Assembly: GCA_043777375.1 (NCBI GenBank) | Contig: JAYWHX010000005.1 | Span: forward strand, 1 to 64,000 | Origin: TH-plancto1 sp043777375 | Lineage (GTDB): Bacteria; Planctomycetota; Planctomycetia; Planctomycetales; Planctomycetaceae | Direction: 5' to 3' | DNA: 64,000 nucleotides | Shown: one piece after another, positions 44,311 through 53,358 of the stretch | Layout of the letters: each line of letters starts with the position of its first letter | How positions within the stretch are numbered: the first letter of the stretch is position 1 | Position numbers and translations under genes: made by a program | Notes under the pieces: model-generated | What the model was told of the DNA's origin: nothing | Database searches by the model: none | Seen by the model: only the letters and a program-made list of their open reading frames with translations

Positions 44311-44416
44311 AATTCAGAGGACGCAGAGTTTCGCAGAGCAGGAGGAGGACCATTGCAATTGACCCCTGATGTGTTCTTTCTGCTCTGCGAAACTCTGTGT
44401 CCTCTGCGGTGAAATT
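44311..44416. repeat. Inverted repeat, 'CCGCAGAGGACGC' family, copy 2
   Basis: Arms 44311-44341 and 44380-44416 pair over about 27 bases with one mismatch, then diverge by a five-base insertion. They share AGAGGACGCAGAG and CCTCTGCGGTGAA with the copy at 18364-18447. The element lies 32 bases before the 58-codon gene inside the oxidase operon. Confidence 0.78.
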
Positions 44417-44448
44417 CATTTCCACTGACCACTCAAATCGAGACACAC

Positions 44449-44625
44449 ATGACGACGAGCGAACAAGCCAACGCCGAAATGGAGAGCCAGAATCACACCT
44501 ACTCCGGACATGTAATCCCGTGGTATTTGCGTCTGATTTGGCTGGGATTCTGGGCGTTCGCAATCGTCTACGTCGTCAAGTACCTGCTGCCTGCATTGCA
44601 GAGCGAGTTGCTGACACCTCCTTAA
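44449..44625 (+). CDS. 58-residue single-helix protein resembling the CcoP N-terminal anchor
   Basis: This short gene encodes 'MTTSEQANAEMESQ', then 'HTYSGHVIPWYLRLIWLGF', a single membrane helix and 'LPALQSELLTPP'. The order T-Y-x-G, then P-W-W/Y-L, then a helix ending Y-L-x-P resembles the N-terminal membrane anchor of CcoP, without any haem domain. It lies 43 bases before the copper ATPase gene and is in step with the operon. I infer an oxidase subunit equivalent to a stripped CcoP, possibly CcoQ-like. Confidence 0.7.
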   Translation: MTTSEQANAEMESQNHTYSGHVIPWYLRLIWLGFWAFAIVYVVKYLLPALQSELLTPP

Positions 44626-44668
44626 ATCACACGCGATCTGAATCCTTTTGTCGCGTGGAAAACTCAAC

Positions 44669-46855
44669 ATGTCTTCACATTCGTCCAACCCGACTTCCTT
44701 CGAGCCGGTCCGGTGCGACTACTGTGAGTTGCCAGTTCCGGGTGCCACACAAGGGCCAGTCTATTGCTGTTCTGGGTGTCAGTTCGCAGCGGCTGTGACG
44801 AACGAGCGGGGTGATGTCGGCGAGTCACGCTGGATGCTGACGGGTTTAGGCGTATCGCTCTTTTTCACACTCAATGTCATCATGATGACGATGGCTCTCT
44901 GGGCATACGCGGATCAACCCGACTCGCGATTCGCAGCCGCGCTGGCCGACTTCTTACGCTGGATCTCGCTCATCTTCACGATCCCCGTGATGGCCTGGCT
45001 CGGTGTGCCGCTGGGACGCAACGCCCTCGCTCAACTCAGACGCGGGCAGCTCTCGACCGACCTGCTGCTGATGACGGGTGTCGTGGCTGCGTTCGGTTAC
45101 TCGGTCACTTCCACTCTTCGCAGCTTGGGGCATGTGTACTACGAGGTCAGCTGTGTGATTCTGGTGTTGGTCACGCTCGGACGCTGGCTGGAGGCCACCG
45201 GAAGACGCCAGGCGTCCGAGGCTCTGCACGCTTTGGAGACGCTCCTTCCCGAGACCGTGCATCGCATCGTCGATCTCCCGAGAGACGGAGTCGAGGGCGA
45301 AGAACTGGCCCCACTCTCTGATGTTCAAGTCGGCGATAGATTACGAGTCCGCGCGAGCGAGCGTATCCCGGTGGATGGACTCGTGATCCGAGGCACCGCA
45401 ACCGTTGACGAGCAGTTCTTCACTGGTGAAAGCTGGCCCGCTCCCAAGCGACCGGGAAACACATTGCTGGGCGGCACGCTCAATCTCGATGGCGATTTGA
45501 TCGTCGAAGCCAGCGCCCTGCCGAAGCAAGGTGCTCTGGGCCGACTTGTTGATGCCGTTCGCCAGGCTCAATCCGCCAAAGGACGCTACGAACTGCTGGC
45601 TGACCGCTGTTCGCGGAACTTCTTCCCGGTTATTGGATTGATCGCGGGCGGCACAGCGATCTGGCACGGAATGCACACGGGTTACGAGGCGGCGCTGCTC
45701 AACTCGCTGGCCGTGGTGCTGATTGCTTGCCCCTGTGCGCTGGCTCTGGCGACTCCTCTTGCTGTCTGGGCAGCGCTGGGAACTGCAGCTCGTCGCGGGG
45801 TGTTGTTGCACGGCGGCGAGGCGCTCGAACGCTTGTCTGAAGTGAATGCATTGCGTGTCGACAAGACAGGCACGCTGACGACAGGCACCCCGTCGGTCAA
45901 GCAGTTCCTCTGCGAAATGGAGACTGAGCGCGATGAGGTCCTGTTGCGAGCCGCCGCACTGACCGATTCCTCAACGCATATCTTCTCGCGAGCTGTGCGC
46001 GGCTTCGTGGAAACCACCAAACTCATTCCGATTCTCACCGCTGTCCGGTCGGTCCCCGGTCGTGGAATCGTCGCCAGTGTAGTTGGTGACTCGCACGAGA
46101 CACTGCTCGGGAGTGTCCGCATGATGACCGAACAGACACTTCGTACCGGCCCTCGTCTGGCAGCTGCGATCCGTCAGTTAGATCAGGAGTCAGAGTCCTG
46201 TGTCTTGATCGGGTGGGACGGCGAGGTGCGCGGCCTATTCTTGCTGCGAGAGGAGTTGCGACCGGAGGCCCGCGAGTTGATCGCAGCTTGCCGCGAACTG
46301 CATCTCGATCTGGAAGTCCTCACTGGGGACCATGCAGCGCGTGGAGCCCGATTGCAAAATGAAATCGGAGTTCCCGTCCGGGCAGAGTTGTTGCCAGAGG
46401 ACAAGCTGGATGCGATCCGCAAACTCCAATTCACTGGGGCGCGCGTCGCGATGGTGGGCGACGGCGTCAACGACGCCCCGGCACTGGCTCTGGCCGATGT
46501 GGGCATCGCGATGGGCTGCGGGACCGATGTCACGCGCGAGTCCGCCGATGTGTGCCTGATCCGCAATGAACTGCGGGCGATTCCGTGGGTGATTGGTCTG
46601 TCGCGCCGGACAGTCTCCACCATTCGTCAGAACCTGTTCTGGTCGTTCGCTTACAACGGCCTCGGAGTCATCTTGGCCGCCTGTGGCTGGCTTCATCCGG
46701 CAATCGCAGCTGTCTTGATGGTCGTCAGCAGCTTGATGGTGCTGGGAAACTCTTTGCGGCTCAAGCATGCAGGAGGCAGTCCATTGTTGCCGACACTGGG
46801 CGAGGACTCGATCGATCCGCCCGTGATCACTACGGTGAGCGAGGTGGCAACATGA
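44669..46855 (+). CDS. ccoI: CcoI-type copper-translocating P-type ATPase
   Basis: This P1B ATPase supplies copper for cbb3 oxidase maturation. It has 728 residues. An N-terminal cysteine-rich metal-binding stretch ('CDYC', then 'YCCSGCQFA') precedes eight membrane helices. Actuator loop 'FTGES', ion-binding Cys354-Pro-Cys356, the phosphorylated Asp398 in 'DKTGTLTTG', 'LTGDH' and 'GDGVNDAPA' (Asp598) are all present. The nucleotide-binding His-Pro pair of P1B pumps reads His437-Ile438 ('SSTHIFSRAV'), which is unusual. The ATG at 44669 is preferred to 44648. The stop overlaps the next gene as ATGA. Confidence 0.93.
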   Translation: MSSHSSNPTSFEPVRCDYCELPVPGATQGPVYCCSGCQFAAAVTNERGDVGESRWMLTGLGVSLFFTLNVIMMTMALWAYADQPDSRFAAALADFLRWISLIFTIPVMAWLGVPLGRNALAQLRRGQLSTDLLLMTGVVAAFGYSVTSTLRSLGHVYYEVSCVILVLVTLGRWLEATGRRQASEALHALETLLPETVHRIVDLPRDGVEGEELAPLSDVQVGDRLRVRASERIPVDGLVIRGTATVDEQFFTGESWPAPKRPGNTLLGGTLNLDGDLIVEASALPKQGALGRLVDAVRQAQSAKGRYELLADRCSRNFFPVIGLIAGGTAIWHGMHTGYEAALLNSLAVVLIACPCALALATPLAVWAALGTAARRGVLLHGGEALERLSEVNALRVDKTGTLTTGTPSVKQFLCEMETERDEVLLRAAALTDSSTHIFSRAVRGFVETTKLIPILTAVRSVPGRGIVASVVGDSHETLLGSVRMMTEQTLRTGPRLAAAIRQLDQESESCVLIGWDGEVRGLFLLREELRPEARELIAACRELHLDLEVLTGDHAARGARLQNEIGVPVRAELLPEDKLDAIRKLQFTGARVAMVGDGVNDAPALALADVGIAMGCGTDVTRESADVCLIRNELRAIPWVIGLSRRTVSTIRQNLFWSFAYNGLGVILAACGWLHPAIAAVLMVVSSLMVLGNSLRLKHAGGSPLLPTLGEDSIDPPVITTVSEVAT

Positions 46856-47601
46856 TCGAGTACCCTCTGATTCTGCTCGGTGGCTTGCTCGGGTCCTCGC
46901 ACTGCGTCGGTATGTGCGGCGGTTTCGCGATGCTGGTCGGGATGAACAAAGCCACCTTTCGCGAGAACCTCATCGCTCAGCTGTCTTACAGCGCTGGCCG
47001 ACTGATGACCTACTGCACGCTGGGTGCCATTAGCGGATACGTCGGCTTAAAACTTGTGAGGTCAGCGCCGCAGTTGCTCAACGTTCCAGCTGCGCTCTGT
47101 TTGCTGGCGGGGTTGTTGTTGCTGGTGGAGGGGCTGTTTGCCACGGGCATCCTCAAGCGCCGGGGCGTGGCGATGATTCCGCAAGCGGGCTGCCTGATGA
47201 GTCCGCTGTTTGCCTCGATGCTGAAGCTTCCGGGACTGCGGAATGCGTTCTCTGCGGGTTTACTGACGGGCATGTTGCCGTGCGGGCTGTTGTATGCATT
47301 CGTCTCACTCGCGGCGAGTACCGGTGATCTGCTGCGAGGGATGTCAGTGATGCTGGTGTTTGGTCTAGGGACAGTGCCCATGATGGTGGCCACTGGAGCC
47401 GGGGCGATGTTGCTGAAGATCGCCACCCGACAGCGCCTTATGAAGGCAGCTGCGTGGTGTGTCGTCCTGACGGGGGCATTAACAGTCTGGCGCGGGGCAG
47501 CGTTCCTGTATGCCGCCAACACGAATTCCGGTCAGCCCGCGTGTCCTCTGTGTGTGGAGGCAGAACCCGCTGGCTCCAGTGTGGTGAAGGCCCAGCCGTG
47601 A
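46852..47601 (+). CDS. Sulfite exporter TauE/SafE (UreH-like) family membrane protein
   Basis: This protein of 249 residues has six or seven helices. The N-terminal 'LLGGLLGSSHCVGMCGGFAML' (core 'GSSHCVGMCGGF') and 'LTGMLPCGLLYAFVSLAAST' are typical of the UreH/CcdA-like branch often encoded in cbb3 and copper loci. The conserved HC, MCGG and PCG residues could handle a metal or thiol. It overlaps ccoI by four bases (ATGA) and the following gene as GTGA, so all three are coupled. Role in oxidase assembly is inferred from context. Confidence 0.85.
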   Translation: MIEYPLILLGGLLGSSHCVGMCGGFAMLVGMNKATFRENLIAQLSYSAGRLMTYCTLGAISGYVGLKLVRSAPQLLNVPAALCLLAGLLLLVEGLFATGILKRRGVAMIPQAGCLMSPLFASMLKLPGLRNAFSAGLLTGMLPCGLLYAFVSLAASTGDLLRGMSVMLVFGLGTVPMMVATGAGAMLLKIATRQRLMKAAAWCVVLTGALTVWRGAAFLYAANTNSGQPACPLCVEAEPAGSSVVKAQP

Positions 47602-48137
47602 TTGATCACCCCGCATCTGAATCGGCAACTCCGGCGGATGAGTCAGCTCTTTCCATGCCGACGATTACGTCGCCGCTCGGGCTACGGGTCACTGCCGCAA
47701 CTGGCAATGATTCGCGCCCCAAGGAACCCGCTGAGACCGGCGGCTCTTTCTGGACTCGCCACAAGACGGTCATTAATTTCTGGCTCGATGCCGCGCTGCT
47801 GGTGCTGTTCCTGCTGATCGCGTGGGAGCTGTCGGTCTTGCGGCTCGCTTTTCCGAAAGGGGCCGGCGAGAATTGGCTTTTGCTCGGGCACACAGCAGGT
47901 GATTGGCAGGATCTGGCATTCAATACGTTTTGCGTGTTCGCAGCTGGGATTTTGGTGCATGTCATGCTGCACTGGGTTTGGATTGTGGGGACCGTTCAGA
48001 CCAAGCTGATGCATCGCAAAGCGACCAAAGACGACGGCTCGCACACCATGGTCGGCGTGATCCTGCTGTTCGTCCTGATTCACACCCTCGCCGCTGGAAT
48101 CCTCTGGGCGAGGTGGGCCATCGTCGAAGTCCGCTGA
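47598..48137 (+). CDS. DUF4405-like membrane protein
   Basis: This 179-residue protein has about 55 polar N-terminal residues, then three helices ('WLDAALLVLFLLIAWELSVL', 'FNTFCVFAAGILVHVMLHWVW' and 'TMVGVILLFVLIHTLAAGIL'). Histidines in helices two and three could bind haem, as in DUF4405/cytochrome b561-like proteins. The GTG start overlaps the preceding stop (GTGA). It is the last gene of the oxidase assembly operon. Confidence 0.68.
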   Translation: MIDHPASESATPADESALSMPTITSPLGLRVTAATGNDSRPKEPAETGGSFWTRHKTVINFWLDAALLVLFLLIAWELSVLRLAFPKGAGENWLLLGHTAGDWQDLAFNTFCVFAAGILVHVMLHWVWIVGTVQTKLMHRKATKDDGSHTMVGVILLFVLIHTLAAGILWARWAIVEVR

Positions 48138-48572
48138 CTCTCTCGCTGTGTGGGGCACGTTTCCTACGTGCCCGTAAGGCGTCATTATTCTCGCAGCGCG
48201 GTTGAGAACCAAGCCCTTCGACGCCCCGTAGGGGCAGCCACACACCAGCCTAGTGCAGAGCGAAATGGCGTCAGCCATGCAGCGCCGCCCTAGGTCAACC
48301 GTGGTTGCGGTATTTGAAGCACTGAAAGGGCGACACAATTTCACGCGACAGTGTTTCGCCCTTTCAGGGCTGAGATCCTCTTTCTCAGATCATGTCCTGG
48401 GGCGACGCTGCGCTGTGCCCCAGGCTGATCTGTAGTTGCCCCTTCGGGGCGAAGCAGAATTGTGCAGAGACCACGGGGGCTTGATCCCACGGTTCCCTTG
48501 TTGGTGCATTATGGAAGCGCACCAGCAAGGGAGCCACCCCGACAGCGGGGTGGCGAAGTTCTTCCGTCGGCC
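48138..48572. repeat. Non-coding region with several palindromes
   Basis: No gene is supported in these 435 bases. Hairpins are visible at 48322-48367 (CTGAAAGGGCG and complement) and at 48396-48424 (CCTGGGGC and GCCCCAGG). A GTGGGGCACG-type repeat near 48150 also occurs at 62186. The 3' end borders the convergent ThuA/PVC gene. Confidence 0.6.
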
Positions 48573-51500
48573 TTACTTCGTCTCGACCGTGATGGCGACA
48601 GTGATCGGGGCTGTTGGGTCGCGATCGTTTTTAATCAGCTCGATCTCGGTCACGACCGAGGTTCGCTTCGGTTCAATCTTGATGTAACGCACTTGCTGCC
48701 CGCCCTTAACAGTATAGGCATACTTGGATTCAGGCACATCGACCCGGCGGATGTAGTCGGCGAAGTGGACACCGTTCTTGAGCTCGTGGTCCTCGGCCTG
48801 CCCATCAGCGTACTTCAGACGCACGGTCATGGTGACCGACTTCTCCTGCACAGCTGGGAAGCTCCAACCACCGATCCCACCGAGTATGTGAATCGCCTTG
48901 ATCGTCGAGTTCACTGGCAGCTTGACGTTCTTGGGCATCGACGGCGGCTTGTCGCCGAAGTGGCCATTGAGCATCACCGCATTCGCGATGCGATCTCCTT
49001 GCGGGTCGATCAGCTGGAACGGAATGCCTTCGAAGGTCTTCGGTTCGAAGCTGTTAAAGACGAGGCGTTCGGCTTCGCCATTGGCAGTGAAGAACATCCC
49101 ACGTGTGGTGATGGTCGTGGCAATCTTTCGCAGGTCGAGTGGCAGGTACTTCCCCTTCTGCGTCAGGAACTCGAGCAGGTTGGTCAGCTCCTCGGGAGTC
49201 ATCTGCTTCTCGAACCCTTCAGGCATCACCGACTTGGTGCCGGCGACGAGTTCGTCAATGTCTTCACGTTGAATCGGCAGTCGCTTGCCCTCGGTGTCAA
49301 TCAGCTCGATCGAGGTCTTCGTCTCGCCGGCCAGCATTCCGGTCAAAACTTTGCCTTCGATGGTGCTGACGGTGTAGATTCGAAAATTCCCCTCGACGCT
49401 GCGGCTCGGATCGAGGATGTGGATCAAGAGCTCGTGCTTGGGATGGACGGCCATTCCGGTCAGCTCGGGGCCGATCTTGTTTCCTTCACCCGAGTGCATG
49501 TGGCACTTGGCGCAGTTCTTCGTGAACATCAACTTTCCGAGAGCTGGATCGCCCGTGACCTCGGTCACATGATGCAACTCCTTGACCACTTTCTCCCGGT
49601 CCGCATTTGGCAACCCGCCACCCATCGAGAGCAGTTTCTTGGCTCGGTCGCGGATGGTCGCTTCCGGGTGATTGGCGAGTGCCTGCTTCTGGTCGAGTGT
49701 CAGCTCATCCAGCGTCGTCTTACCCGACTCGACGCCTTTGAGCAGAGCAGCTGTGGATGTCGGTCGCGACAGCAGCGACAGAATCGCGGCCCGCTTCACT
49801 TCGGGTGTCAGACTCGCCATCCGGCTGAGGATCAAATCCCCGGCGTTCTCCGCCGAGCTACCCCCGGCTGCTTCGACCAAACCGACCGCCAACGTTTTCG
49901 ACACCTGCGGAGTGATGACACTCAGCAGGCTTTGGACTGCAGCACCGTCGGTGGGCAGGAAGTCAACGAGCAACTTACCTGCTTCAACTCGCTGTTCATC
50001 TGACTTGGCGGCGTCGCTGACCACACTGAGCAATGATTTCGCGATCTCGCCGATATGAGCGGCGAACGCCTCGCTGCCCCACGAACTCGTCGCGAGACGG
50101 ACCATCTGTCCGCGAGTTCCGGCGGGCAGATCCGGCAGCCGCTTGAGCAAACTCTGCTCGACCTCAGCGGAGATTTTGTTCTTGTGATCGCGCGGCCAGC
50201 CTTCTGCCAAGCCAGCCAAAAGCGTTTCCGCGACTGTCGCTGGAGCTTTCGCCACAGCTGCCAGTAAGCTATTGAGTTCCTCATCGGTCGTCTTGCCGCG
50301 AGCAATATGCTGTGCCGCCCGCGCGGCAATGCTAATCGAAAGCCCGCTCGCTTCCTTCTGCTCGGCGACCCCATCAATGAATGACACCGCATGCGAGCAA
50401 GCTGCCGCAGTCAGAGCATCGGTGAGCCAGCGGTCTTCGGTTGGTCGCTGGGCCAGGTAAGCGAGCGACTTGCCGACCGGCTCATGCGTCGTTGTCTCGG
50501 CAATCTTCAGCAGGTTTGCGAGCTGAACTTGCGGAGTCAGCTGTTCCCATCGCTCGATTTGGCTGTAGAAAGTAGGAACCCACTTGCTGTTGGTTCGGAG
50601 GTCTGCATGGGTCGAAGCCAGAACCGCGTTCCGTTGAACGGCGGGGGAGGGATGGAACATCGCTTCTGCGACGGCATCGCTTCCATGACTTTGTCCATCG
50701 ACGACGCTGAGACCTTGCAACGTCCAGATGGCATGGATGGCACCGGGGTTCAGGCCAGCCGCATCGACTGATTGACCCTTGACGAGGTCAATGATCGCGG
50801 GCACGACGCTCTGGTCACCCTTCTCGATCAACAGTCGCTGGGCTTGCAGCCGACGTTCCATCGATTGGTGCTTGAGGGCAGCGACGAGTTCAGCGGGGCT
50901 GGACTTTGAGAGGTCGCTCAACACGGCGGACTCACGTCCGGCGCTCGCTGTCGTTGGTGCTGTCGCAGTCGGCACGATGCGGTAGATGCGTCCGTGGCGC
51001 TTGTCGCGCAGGTCGCTCTCGTAGGCGTTCCCCTTGCCGGTCTTGAAGCCTTGAGGCGTCGGGTTGTGCTGGACGATGTAGTTGTACCAGTCGAGGACCC
51101 ACACGTTTCCGTCCGGACCGATTTCGGCCATGATCGGGGCGGACCACTCGTCGTCGCTGGCCAGCAGATTGAAACTGTTCTGGGAGCTGTATTGAGTACC
51201 GTCATGCCGCATGACGAAGGCCCCGACGAGGTGGCCGGTCGGTTCGCAGACGAAGGCGATGCGGTTCCAGTATTCCTGGGGATAAGTCCGGCCCGTGTAG
51301 ACCGCGTGCCCAGCCCCAGCTGTGTAGCCACCGAACTGGTCGACCTGGCGAATCTTGTCGGTCGGAGACTGGAACAGAAAGCTGTCGGACATCTGCGACA
51401 AGACCTGCGGGGACCAGCCGCGGACGTTCTCATAGAACCGGTTGGGGATCGCCATGTGAACGCTGGGGCAATGATTGGCGGTCGAGCCGAAGATTTCGCC

Positions 51501-53117
51501 GTCTTCGCCGATGCCGAGGCCCCAGGTGTTGTTGTTGGTCGAGCGGAGGAACTCGACTTCGGCGATCTTGATTTCGTGGCTGTTGGAGGTGGGGCGGACA
51601 TTCTTGTCTGCCTTTTCTTCAGCCTTTGGACCTCCCTCACCGGAGGAAGCAGACAGGAATGTCTGCTCTACTGGCTCGACGCGGAACCGGAAGAATCCCT
51701 GGCGGAACCGTTGCTGCTCCGTGTCACCGACAGCCGGGGTCGAGTCGTTGTACCCCTGCATCCCGTAGATCCAGTTGTCGAGCCCATACCGGAAATTGCT
51801 GACTCCACCATGTGTGTCGCCGACCGACCAACCGGTCAGGAGCACTTGACGCAGGTCGGCCTTGTCGTCGCCGTCTGTGTCCTTGTAGTAGATCGTCTCG
51901 ATCCCGTCCTGCACGATCGCTCCGCCGCGATAGATCACAATCGCAGTCGGGATGCTGAGCTTCTCGGCGAAGATCGTAAACTTGTCGGCTTGCCCGTCGC
52001 CATCGGTGTCTTCACAGATGCGAATCCGATCGCGACCCTGGCCCTGCGGCTGAAGCTCATTTGGGTAGTCATAGGTCTCGCAGACCCACAGCCGCCCGCG
52101 TTCGTCCCAGTTCATCGCGATTGGCTTGCCTTCAAAGCCAGCCCACGGGTACGACTTGTCGTTGCCTTCCGGGGAGACCTCAGCTGCGTAGAGCTGGACT
52201 TCGAAGCCGACAGGGGTCGAGAACCGCTTCATCGATTCGAGAGGTGACAGCGGTTTCTGCATCAGAGTCTTGGCGTCCCCTTGAACGCCCCACTTCTGCC
52301 CCTTCGTGTAGTTAGGGATCTTCGGCCCGACATCTTCGAACTGAAATGTGTTGTCTTCGACGGGAGGAAACGGAGTCATCTCAGGAATCGCGACGACCTG
52401 CGGGTCTTTGAACTCCGGTGTGTCCTGCGGATCGCGACCGACCGCCCAGCGGATGCCGCGCTCCATCAGATTGACAAACCCCGGCTGGCCCCACGTCCGC
52501 TCGTCATGCCCCCACGCCGTGTAAAAGACGCGGCCTTTTTCGTGGGTGCGAGTCCACGTATACGGCTCAAAACCCTGGTCATCAGCGCGCACTTCGAGCA
52601 CGACACGATTCTCCTCATTGTGTTTCGTGTGGACGTAGGTCTCGTCATAGCTCGCGAAGCCGTCGAAGCCCTGCATGATCGGGTCGTTTGGCTGGACGAT
52701 ACGCGTGCGGAAGACACCAGTGCCATGCTTCTCGAATTGTCCCCCCATCAGGGCCACGATCCGGTCATCATTCCGGAAGCAGTATGTGGCGCAGTGGACC
52801 GGGATGAACCCTTTGCCACTGGCGACATACTCCAGCAAAGCGTCCGCCTGTGCGGTCTCGATCGAGTCAATGTTGGCAAACAACAACAGCCCGTCGAACT
52901 GGTTCAACGTCTCGGCCTTTAACACGGACATATCGTCCGTGTACTTGATCTCGATCCCGCGATCTTTCAGTGCTGGCACCAGCTGCGCGGCGCGATCTCC
53001 GGGCCGATGATGCCCCGCATCGCCGAGGAACAGAATTTTGATGGGTTCGGCGGCAAACCCCGGAGTCGCGAGGAGCAACCAGCCGCAAACAGTGCACAAC
53101 AATTGCCAGACACGCAT
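48573..53117 (-). CDS. Giant secreted ThuA / PVC beta-propeller / HEAT / cytochrome c protein
   Basis: The protein has 1514 residues with a signal peptide at 1-22 ('LLATPGFAAEP'). A ThuA-like domain at about 25-235 ('IKILFLGDAGHHRPGDRA', 'FIPVHCATYCF', 'VFYTAWGHDERTW') is followed by the planctomycete membrane-bound dehydrogenase propeller, about 295-700 ('WVCETYDYPNE', 'ICEDTDGDGQADKF'). A helical HEAT-like region covers about 720-1150, and the PVC-type haem domain carries Cys1202-x-x-Cys1205-His1206 ('CAKCHMHSGEGNKIGPEL'). A C-terminal beta domain ends the chain. ThuA domains occur with sugar metabolism, so an oxidative polysaccharide role is possible. An in-frame repeat doublet adds residues about 482-510. 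The gene stands alone. Confidence 0.92.
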   Translation of the reverse strand: MRVWQLLCTVCGWLLLATPGFAAEPIKILFLGDAGHHRPGDRAAQLVPALKDRGIEIKYTDDMSVLKAETLNQFDGLLLFANIDSIETAQADALLEYVASGKGFIPVHCATYCFRNDDRIVALMGGQFEKHGTGVFRTRIVQPNDPIMQGFDGFASYDETYVHTKHNEENRVVLEVRADDQGFEPYTWTRTHEKGRVFYTAWGHDERTWGQPGFVNLMERGIRWAVGRDPQDTPEFKDPQVVAIPEMTPFPPVEDNTFQFEDVGPKIPNYTKGQKWGVQGDAKTLMQKPLSPLESMKRFSTPVGFEVQLYAAEVSPEGNDKSYPWAGFEGKPIAMNWDERGRLWVCETYDYPNELQPQGQGRDRIRICEDTDGDGQADKFTIFAEKLSIPTAIVIYRGGAIVQDGIETIYYKDTDGDDKADLRQVLLTGWSVGDTHGGVSNFRYGLDNWIYGMQGYNDSTPAVGDTEQQRFRQGFFRFRVEPVEQTFLSASSGEGGPKAEEKADKNVRPTSNSHEIKIAEVEFLRSTNNNTWGLGIGEDGEIFGSTANHCPSVHMAIPNRFYENVRGWSPQVLSQMSDSFLFQSPTDKIRQVDQFGGYTAGAGHAVYTGRTYPQEYWNRIAFVCEPTGHLVGAFVMRHDGTQYSSQNSFNLLASDDEWSAPIMAEIGPDGNVWVLDWYNYIVQHNPTPQGFKTGKGNAYESDLRDKRHGRIYRIVPTATAPTTASAGRESAVLSDLSKSSPAELVAALKHQSMERRLQAQRLLIEKGDQSVVPAIIDLVKGQSVDAAGLNPGAIHAIWTLQGLSVVDGQSHGSDAVAEAMFHPSPAVQRNAVLASTHADLRTNSKWVPTFYSQIERWEQLTPQVQLANLLKIAETTTHEPVGKSLAYLAQRPTEDRWLTDALTAAACSHAVSFIDGVAEQKEASGLSISIAARAAQHIARGKTTDEELNSLLAAVAKAPATVAETLLAGLAEGWPRDHKNKISAEVEQSLLKRLPDLPAGTRGQMVRLATSSWGSEAFAAHIGEIAKSLLSVVSDAAKSDEQRVEAGKLLVDFLPTDGAAVQSLLSVITPQVSKTLAVGLVEAAGGSSAENAGDLILSRMASLTPEVKRAAILSLLSRPTSTAALLKGVESGKTTLDELTLDQKQALANHPEATIRDRAKKLLSMGGGLPNADREKVVKELHHVTEVTGDPALGKLMFTKNCAKCHMHSGEGNKIGPELTGMAVHPKHELLIHILDPSRSVEGNFRIYTVSTIEGKVLTGMLAGETKTSIELIDTEGKRLPIQREDIDELVAGTKSVMPEGFEKQMTPEELTNLLEFLTQKGKYLPLDLRKIATTITTRGMFFTANGEAERLVFNSFEPKTFEGIPFQLIDPQGDRIANAVMLNGHFGDKPPSMPKNVKLPVNSTIKAIHILGGIGGWSFPAVQEKSVTMTVRLKYADGQAEDHELKNGVHFADYIRRVDVPESKYAYTVKGGQQVRYIKIEPKRTSVVTEIELIKNDRDPTAPITVAITVETK
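51589..51672. repeat. In-frame REP-like doublet, copy C (encodes QTFLSA...DKNV.PT)
   Basis: The units at 51589-51612 (GGACATTCTTGTCTGCC core) and 51649-51672 (GCAGACA-GGAA-TGTCTGC) are inverted copies of each other and of the units at 12637 and 20277. Read on the minus strand they contribute 'VEQTFLSAS' and 'KADKNVRPTS' to the propeller region of the ThuA/PVC protein. Confidence 0.85.
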
Positions 53118-53358
53118 GAATGAACCCTTGAGAGCAACGTCTTGTGCGGCACCAGAATTGGCCGAACTTTAGAGCCGTGTAGGATACTCGATTCGTAGGA
53201 GCGTTGTGAACTCTCCACCAGAGTGGGACGCATCAAGAGTGACTTGCAGCTTGTGATTCCAGTCTCGATGAGTTGGCGATGCCCTCCTCGTCGTGGTAGG
53301 CTGACCCCTCATTCAACCACTCGATTGAATCCTCAATTTCCCTCACCGAGACCAGCTC

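Noticed and set aside
48462..50003. Long plus-strand open frame of about 513 codons antisense to the ThuA/PVC gene
   Set aside because: It lies wholly within a well-supported minus-strand gene and has no recognisable domain. Such mirror frames are common in GC-rich genes.
50994..52247. Plus-strand open frame of about 417 codons antisense to the ThuA/PVC gene
   Set aside because: It is a codon-composition shadow; the minus-strand frame carries clear domains here.
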